From DATEZO01 sp035255485 (GTDB taxonomy: Bacteria > Pseudomonadota > Gammaproteobacteria > Burkholderiales > Burkholderiaceae_D): a stretch of 11,804 bases of DNA. The stretch's first letter is position 1, and the number at the start of each line of letters is the position of its first letter. Made by a program: the position numbers and the translations under genes. The notes under the pieces are model-generated. The model saw only the letters and a list, made by a program, of their open reading frames with translations. It was not told the origin of the DNA and ran no database searches. The DNA lies in assembly GCA_035255485.1 (NCBI GenBank), contig DATEZO010000278.1:1-11804 (forward strand), read 5' to 3'. Shown here piece after piece: positions 7,528 through 11,804 of this stretch.

Positions 7528-9222
7528 TTAGAATTCTTCCCAGTCCGTATCATCCCTGTTTCGGGTATCGGCAATGCTGCGCATATTGCCGGCTGTGCTG
7601 GCCACCTTGATGACAGGGGATTTCCGTACAGGGGTGGCAGGCCGGGAAACGGGCGGCTGCGCCACGGAAGGCGTGCCCGGCGCATCCAGCCTGAATACGC
7701 TGACCACATGCGCGAGATGCACCGCCTGCTCCTGCATTGATCCTGCGGCGGCAGCGGCTTCCTCCACCAGCGCCGCATTCTGCTGCGTCGCTTCATCCAT
7801 CTGATTGATGGCCTGGTTGACTTGCTCGATGCCGGAGCTTTGTTCAAGGCTTGCGATCGCGATCTCGCCCATGATGTCGGTCACGCGCTTGACGCTGTCG
7901 ACAATTTCCGCCATGGTGGCGCCGGCCTCATCCACCAGTTTTGCGCCGGCATCGACTTTTTCGACCGAATCGCCGATCAGGACCTTGATTTCCTTGGCAG
8001 CGGCGGCCGATCGCTGTGCCAGATGCCGTACCTCGGATGCCACTACCGCAAAGCCGCGCCCCTGTTCGCCGGCACGCGCCGCTTCCACCGCGGCATTCAG
8101 CGCCAGGATATTGGTCTGGAACGCAATCCCGTCGATCACGCCGATGATATCGACGATTTTCCTGGCCGATGCATTGATCGACCCCATGGTGGTGACCACT
8201 TCCGCCACTACCGTGCCGCCCTTGATGGCGACCGCGGAAGCGGAGGCAGCCAGTTGGTTGGCCTGCCGGGCGCTGTCGGCATTCTGTTTGACGGTCGAAG
8301 TCAGTTCCTCCATCGAGGAGGCGGTTTCTTCCAGTGAACTGGCCTGCATCTCGGTACGCGTCGACAGATCGATGTTGCCGGAAGCAATCTGCCCGGAGGC
8401 GCTGGCAATCGTCTCGGTACCGGTACGAACCTGCCCCACGATATTCACCAGGCTCGCATTCATGTCTTTCAGCGCCTGCATCAGCTGGCCTGTTTCATCG
8501 TGCGATGTCACGTCGATTTTCTGTGTCAGATCGCCCGCCGCCACGCTCTTCGCAATTCTTACCGCCTGGTCGATCGGGCGTGAAATCGCCCGGATCAGCC
8601 ATACGCCGATTGCCGCACCAAGCAGTACGCCGAACAGAATGCCGCTCAGGCAACCCGCGCGAACGACGCTGTAAACAAATTGCGTTTTTTCGAAATCCTG
8701 CCTGGCGCTATCGATTTGCAACTGCATCAGGGTATTCATGCTGTCGCGCACCGGCGCAAATAGCGGGTTCATCCGGTCGCGCATGACGCGGGCTGCCTGC
8801 GGCAGATCTTGCGCGCGCAATGCCGCAACCGCAGGCTGCAATCCTTCCATCACGAACTTGCTGCGGCTTTCCGCAAACTTGCCGGCCAACGCCTTCTCTT
8901 CCGCACTCAGGCTGGTCGCCATGTAGCTGTTCCACACCTTGCCGATTTCCCTTATGCGCGCATCGACTTCATCCATGTCCTTTGCGAGCGCCGCAGGGTC
9001 GTTCGTCAAGCCTTGCGCAATCGCCAGCTGATTCGCATAGATCAGCCGCACGATCTGATCGAGCTGCGCCATCGGTAGCAGGCGACCCTCGTAATTCGCT
9101 CGCAAAGCGCCATTGGCGGCGCTCAGGCTGGTCAATCCGATAACGCCGCCGGCAATCAGCCAGACCGACAAAAAACCGATGACGAAAACAAGCCGCGTTC
9201 TTATGGTGAGATTGTTCAGCAT
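7528..9222 (-). CDS. Methyl-accepting chemotaxis protein (Tsr/Tar type)
   Basis: This 564-residue chemoreceptor senses signals in the periplasm and controls the CheA kinase through CheW. In order: a first membrane segment (about 10-30); a periplasmic four-helix-type ligand domain (about 31-187); a second membrane segment (about 188-210, GILFGVLLGAAIGVWLI); a HAMP domain (from about 211, ISRPIDQAVRIAKSVAAGDL); and a long signalling coiled coil. The hairpin tip near 358-399 includes GVIDGIAFQTNILALNAAVE and EQGRGFAVVASEVR, almost identical to E. coli Tsr. Comparing the first methylation helix with Tsr, the equivalents of E304 and Q311 are Glu299 and Glu306, but the equivalent of Q297 is Met292, so that site looks lost. 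The C-terminus DWEEF resembles the NWETF tether for CheR and CheB. The ATG at 9222 was chosen because AAAGGG lies 5 bases upstream; a TTG at 9258 would add 12 residues before the membrane segment. The upstream 196 bases show a small hairpin (9259-9275) but no clear sigma-28 promoter. Confidence 0.95.
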   Translation of the reverse strand: MLNNLTIRTRLVFVIGFLSVWLIAGGVIGLTSLSAANGALRANYEGRLLPMAQLDQIVRLIYANQLAIAQGLTNDPAALAKDMDEVDARIREIGKVWNSYMATSLSAEEKALAGKFAESRSKFVMEGLQPAVAALRAQDLPQAARVMRDRMNPLFAPVRDSMNTLMQLQIDSARQDFEKTQFVYSVVRAGCLSGILFGVLLGAAIGVWLIRAISRPIDQAVRIAKSVAAGDLTQKIDVTSHDETGQLMQALKDMNASLVNIVGQVRTGTETIASASGQIASGNIDLSTRTEMQASSLEETASSMEELTSTVKQNADSARQANQLAASASAVAIKGGTVVAEVVTTMGSINASARKIVDIIGVIDGIAFQTNILALNAAVEAARAGEQGRGFAVVASEVRHLAQRSAAAAKEIKVLIGDSVEKVDAGAKLVDEAGATMAEIVDSVKRVTDIMGEIAIASLEQSSGIEQVNQAINQMDEATQQNAALVEEAAAAAGSMQEQAVHLAHVVSVFRLDAPGTPSVAQPPVSRPATPVRKSPVIKVASTAGNMRSIADTRNRDDTDWEEF

Positions 9223-9258
9223 TTCATCCCTTTGTGTATATAAAGATGCGGCGATCAA

Positions 9259-9275
9259 CCGACAACCGGAGTCGG
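9259..9275. repeat. Small hairpin upstream of the chemoreceptor gene
   Basis: CCGAC (9259-9263) and GTCGG (9271-9275) form a five-base GC-rich stem with a seven-base loop, about 37 bases upstream of the chemoreceptor start. It could be a leader structure or a weak stop for transcription from the DUF1850 gene. There is no T-run, so it is not called a terminator. Confidence 0.3.
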
Positions 9276-9418
9276 CATGTAGTCATTTGCCAGGAGTCAA
9301 ATCCTGTCAGTACGCCATGCAACATGAACGACATGGATTGTGGATCGTGCCCATACCGCTCTCGATCTTGACGGTGGACAATATTGAAGCTCAGCAAGAA
9401 TGAAAACTTTGATCTGGC

Positions 9419-9796
9419 TCAATCATGACAGGGATACAGTTCTACCAGCGTTGCCGATTCGACCGGGCCTGCAATTTCCGCCATCGGGTGGCAGCGCGCA
9501 CCGTAGCACAACTGATAATCGGCAACATAGGGCGAGCGCGCCAGTCGCAGCCGCGGCACCGATTTGAGGGCCGGGGCATAATGCCACACGCCGTTGACCA
9601 GCACGGCATCGTCGGGAATGTCCATGCCGGCGCCGGAACCGCGAATGCGGGCTTCGACCAGCAGCAAACGCTGATCCTCGACTCGATAATCCTCTTCCCA
9701 GCGGATTTTTTCGATCGAATGGGTCCATGCCAGCGTAAAGGATTGCAGCGGCAAAGTGATGAGCGCGCCAGCGGCGGCGATGCACAGCGCAATCAC
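9419..9796 (-). CDS. DUF1850 protein linked to a TRAP transporter
   Basis: This 125-residue protein belongs to the DUF1850 family, typically encoded beside fused TRAP-transporter permeases; its biochemical role is not established. Residues 1-20 (IALCIAAAGALITLPLQ) form a signal peptide or membrane anchor, so the rest is probably periplasmic. The conserved core is FTLAWTHSIEKIRWEEDYRV near 20-39, with the His-Ser and Trp-Glu-Glu features typical of the family, followed by RIRGSGAGMDIPDDA and a C-terminal part with CYGARC. The start is GTG at 9796-9794, and the preceding gene's TGA stop is 9795-9793, giving a four-base GTGA overlap that implies translational coupling. AGGA about 10 bases upstream is a possible ribosome-binding site. 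A role as an accessory to substrate capture or transporter assembly is an inference from context. No clear terminator was seen after its TGA at 9421-9419. Confidence 0.85.
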   Translation of the reverse strand: MIALCIAAAGALITLPLQSFTLAWTHSIEKIRWEEDYRVEDQRLLLVEARIRGSGAGMDIPDDAVLVNGVWHYAPALKSVPRLRLARSPYVADYQLCYGARCHPMAEIAGPVESATLVELYPCHD

Positions 9797-11804
9797 GCGA
9801 CGGCCATCCTGCGTCTTTGCCAGACATGCCAGCCAAGGAAAGCGGCCGCCATGGCAAAGCCGATTTCATCGGTCAGCGGTACTGCGGCAACCAGCATCAG
9901 CGCCGCCACGGCGATAAACCCGCGCTCCGCAAGCCTGAGCGGCATCCAGAGATAGCCTACCGCCGCCCCGCCCCATAGCGTGATCGCCAGCAGTGCCTTG
10001 AAGACGACATAGATCACTGCCGCCATTGTCCAGTCGCCTTGCAGCATCAGCGCCGGCGTATATACGGCCATGTACGGAATCACGAAACCGGCGATCGCGA
10101 TCTGGGTCGCCTTGAAGCCGATCTTCATCGGTGACGCCTTTGCAATCGAAGCAGCGGCGAATGCTGCCAGCGCCACCGGCGGCGTCAGGTCGGCCATGAT
10201 GCCGAAATAGAACACGAACATGTGGCTGACGATCAGCGGCACGCCCAGCTTCAGCAGCGCGGGCGCGGCAATCGAGCTGGTGATGATGTAATTGGGAATG
10301 GTCGGTATGCCCATGCCGAGCACCAGACACACCAGCATCGTCAACAGCAGCGACAGGAACAGGCTCTTTGCGCCGACTTCCAGGATGAAGCCGGCAAAGC
10401 TCGACGCCGCACCGGTCAAAGTCAGCACGCCGATGATCACACCGACGATCGCGCAGGCGATGCCGACCGGCAGCGCCTGCCTGGCGCCGTCGACCAGGCT
10501 CGTTTTCAGCGTGTGCAGGGTCTTCCTTCCGCCTTTCGCCTTCAGGCATGACAGCGACAGCAACGCGATGATGACAAGAATCGGATAGATGCCCCATTTG
10601 ACGAAGGTTGCTGCCGCCAGCCCGAGCCCGAGCCAGAATACAGTGCGAAATGCCGTACCCGACACGCTGGCGGCAATCGTGGCGCCGAGAATCAGGATCG
10701 CGGTCAGCGCCAGGCCGGTCATGCCGGCGAACATCGGCGTGAATCCGTGGAACAGCATCGCCACCAGCGCCGCCAGCGGCAGCATCAGATACCAGCTTTC
10801 CTTCAGCGCGCGCCACGGGCTCGGGCACTGATCCTTCGGCAGTCCGACCAGTCCGGCGCGCCCCGCTTCCAGATGCACCATCCAGAATGCCGTGCAATAG
10901 TACAGGACCGCGGGAATCACGGCGGCCTTGACGATGTCGATATAGGGCACATTGAGCGTTTCCGCCATGATGAACGCGACCGCTCCCATCACCGGCGGCA
11001 TGATCTGCCCTCCCATGGAGGAAGTCGCCTCGACCGCGCCGGCGAATACCGAGGAATAGCCGAAACGCTTCATCAGGGGAATCGTGAACTGGCCGACGGT
11101 CAGTACATTGGCCACGCCGGAGCCGGAGATCGTGCCCATGAAGCCGGACGAAATCACCGCGACCTTGGCCGGGCCGCCCTTGGCCTGCCCCACCAGCCCC
11201 AGTGCCAGCGAATTGAAAAGATTGATCATCCCCGCATGTTCGAGAAACGCGCCGAACAGGATGAACAGGAAAATATAGGTGGCCGACACCATGGTCGGAA
11301 TGCCGAAAATGCCTTCGGTACCGGTAAACAACTGTCCGATGATCTGGTCATAGCCGTAGCCGCGATGCGCCAGCGTGCCGGGTAGATATTGCCCCAGCAA
11401 TCCATACAGCAGAAAGGTGCCGCACACGAGCGGCAATGCCATGCCGAGAATGCGTCGTGTCGCTTCGAATACCATCACCACCATGAGGGTGCCGGCCACC
11501 AGGTCGGCCATGCTCGGGTCGCCGGCGCGCTGGATCAGCTCCGCCTCGAAGATCCATTGATAGGTCCCGAGCGCGAAACCGGTCGCCGCCAGCAGCCAGT
11601 CATGCCAGGGAATGACGGCAGTCTTGCCGTGCTTCATGGCCGGATACAGCAAAAAGGTGATCGATAGCAGGAATCCGACATGCAGCGAGCGGATCACCAG
11701 GCTCGACAGCGGGCTGAATGCAGCGACCACCAGCTGGTAGGTCGAAAACATCAGCGCCGCAGCGACCAGTATCCGCAGCGGCGCGCCGCTGAGATGCCGC
11801 TGCA
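9793..11804 (-). CDS. TRAP transporter permease, fused 4TM/12TM (DctQ-DctM type), 5' end outside window
   Basis: This is the membrane component of a tripartite ATP-independent periplasmic transporter, which imports organic acids or similar solutes using ion gradients and a separate binding protein (usually of the TAXI type for fused permeases). An ATG at 11751 lies inside the frame, but the frame stays open to the window edge with hydrophobic codons (LRILVAAALMFSTYQLV) that complete the first membrane helix. The real start therefore lies beyond 11804, and at least 669 residues are encoded. Numbered from the Met at 11751, the DctM-type motif GTISGSGVANVLTVGQFTIP begins near 206, followed by EATSSMGGQIMPPVMGAVAF. 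The second half carries GMGIPTIPNYIITSS near 479-493 and MADLTPPVALAAFAAASIAK near 519-538. The pairs GSG/MPPV and GIP/TPPVA reflect the two inverted halves of the DctM fold. The gene ends MAVA-TGA, overlapping the DUF1850 start. The binding-protein gene is not in the window and may lie to the right. The substrate cannot be read from the sequence. Confidence 0.93.
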   Translation of the reverse strand, partial: QRHLSGAPLRILVAAALMFSTYQLVVAAFSPLSSLVIRSLHVGFLLSITFLLYPAMKHGKTAVIPWHDWLLAATGFALGTYQWIFEAELIQRAGDPSMADLVAGTLMVVMVFEATRRILGMALPLVCGTFLLYGLLGQYLPGTLAHRGYGYDQIIGQLFTGTEGIFGIPTMVSATYIFLFILFGAFLEHAGMINLFNSLALGLVGQAKGGPAKVAVISSGFMGTISGSGVANVLTVGQFTIPLMKRFGYSSVFAGAVEATSSMGGQIMPPVMGAVAFIMAETLNVPYIDIVKAAVIPAVLYYCTAFWMVHLEAGRAGLVGLPKDQCPSPWRALKESWYLMLPLAALVAMLFHGFTPMFAGMTGLALTAILILGATIAASVSGTAFRTVFWLGLGLAAATFVKWGIYPILVIIALLSLSCLKAKGGRKTLHTLKTSLVDGARQALPVGIACAIVGVIIGVLTLTGAASSFAGFILEVGAKSLFLSLLLTMLVCLVLGMGIPTIPNYIITSSIAAPALLKLGVPLIVSHMFVFYFGIMADLTPPVALAAFAAASIAKASPMKIGFKATQIAIAGFVIPYMAVYTPALMLQGDWTMAAVIYVVFKALLAITLWGGAAVGYLWMPLRLAERGFIAVAALMLVAAVPLTDEIGFAMAAAFLGWHVWQRRRMAVA

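Noticed and set aside
9230..9300. Sigma-70-like pair TTGTCG and TATATA for the chemoreceptor on the minus strand
   Set aside because: The spacing of 17 is good, but transcription would start inside the Shine-Dalgarno sequence, so it is unlikely to be the working promoter.
7066..9347. 12-base GATTGTGGATCG at 7066-7077 and 9336-9347
   Set aside because: A pair of identical 12-mers is expected by chance in a window of this size.
9385..9415. Sigma-28-like CAAAGTTT on the minus strand upstream of the chemoreceptor
   Set aside because: It matches the -35 element, but no GCCGATAA-like -10 follows at about 11 bases.
9866..10897. 343-residue minus-strand open frame inside the TRAP permease gene
   Set aside because: It is an out-of-frame shadow with no membrane pattern; the permease frame carries clear DctM motifs.

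Overview
The window looks like chromosomal DNA of a GC-rich Gram-negative betaproteobacterium, probably in Burkholderiales and perhaps near Oxalobacteraceae. This is inferred from the outer-membrane tamA-tamB pair, the betaproteobacterial style of the SdhB-like sequence, and a chemoreceptor ending in DWEEF. No rRNA, tRNA, CRISPR array, complete insertion sequence or phage gene was recognised. All genes sit in compact blocks, and no gene-free stretch exceeds 300 bases.

Left block (1-1080, minus strand): a thioredoxin-reductase-like flavoprotein with a CPIC centre runs off the left edge. Upstream of it is a 120-residue protein that is essentially only the N-terminal [2Fe-2S] half of succinate dehydrogenase subunit B. 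Its last ~21 codons and the following spacer form an AT-rich island (27 G/C in 90 bases at 691-780) with short inverted and direct repeats. It is either a degraded sdhB copy cut by a rearrangement, or an SdhB-derived stand-alone ferredoxin beside a flavoprotein. This is the most unusual part of the window.

Centre block (1250-7450, plus strand): tamA (Omp85/BamA-superfamily barrel with POTRA domains) and tamB (1318-residue inner-membrane-anchored AsmA/TamB-like protein) overlap by 11 bases and should form the TAM envelope complex. A small unrecognised protein (7211-7450) follows after a spacer containing a perfect 15-base palindrome.

Right block (7528-11804, minus strand, convergent with the centre): a fused 4TM/12TM TRAP-transporter permease enters from the right edge. 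Its stop overlaps the GTG start of a DUF1850 protein in a GTGA junction. After 196 bases comes a Tsr/Tar-type methyl-accepting chemotaxis protein with a CheR/CheB-tether-like C-terminus. Transport and chemotaxis may concern related substrates, but only proximity suggests it.

Overall this is mostly a conventional housekeeping and transport region. The SdhB-like fragment with its AT-rich tail and flavoprotein neighbour is the one candidate for something not yet described, and a simple pseudogene remains a serious alternative.
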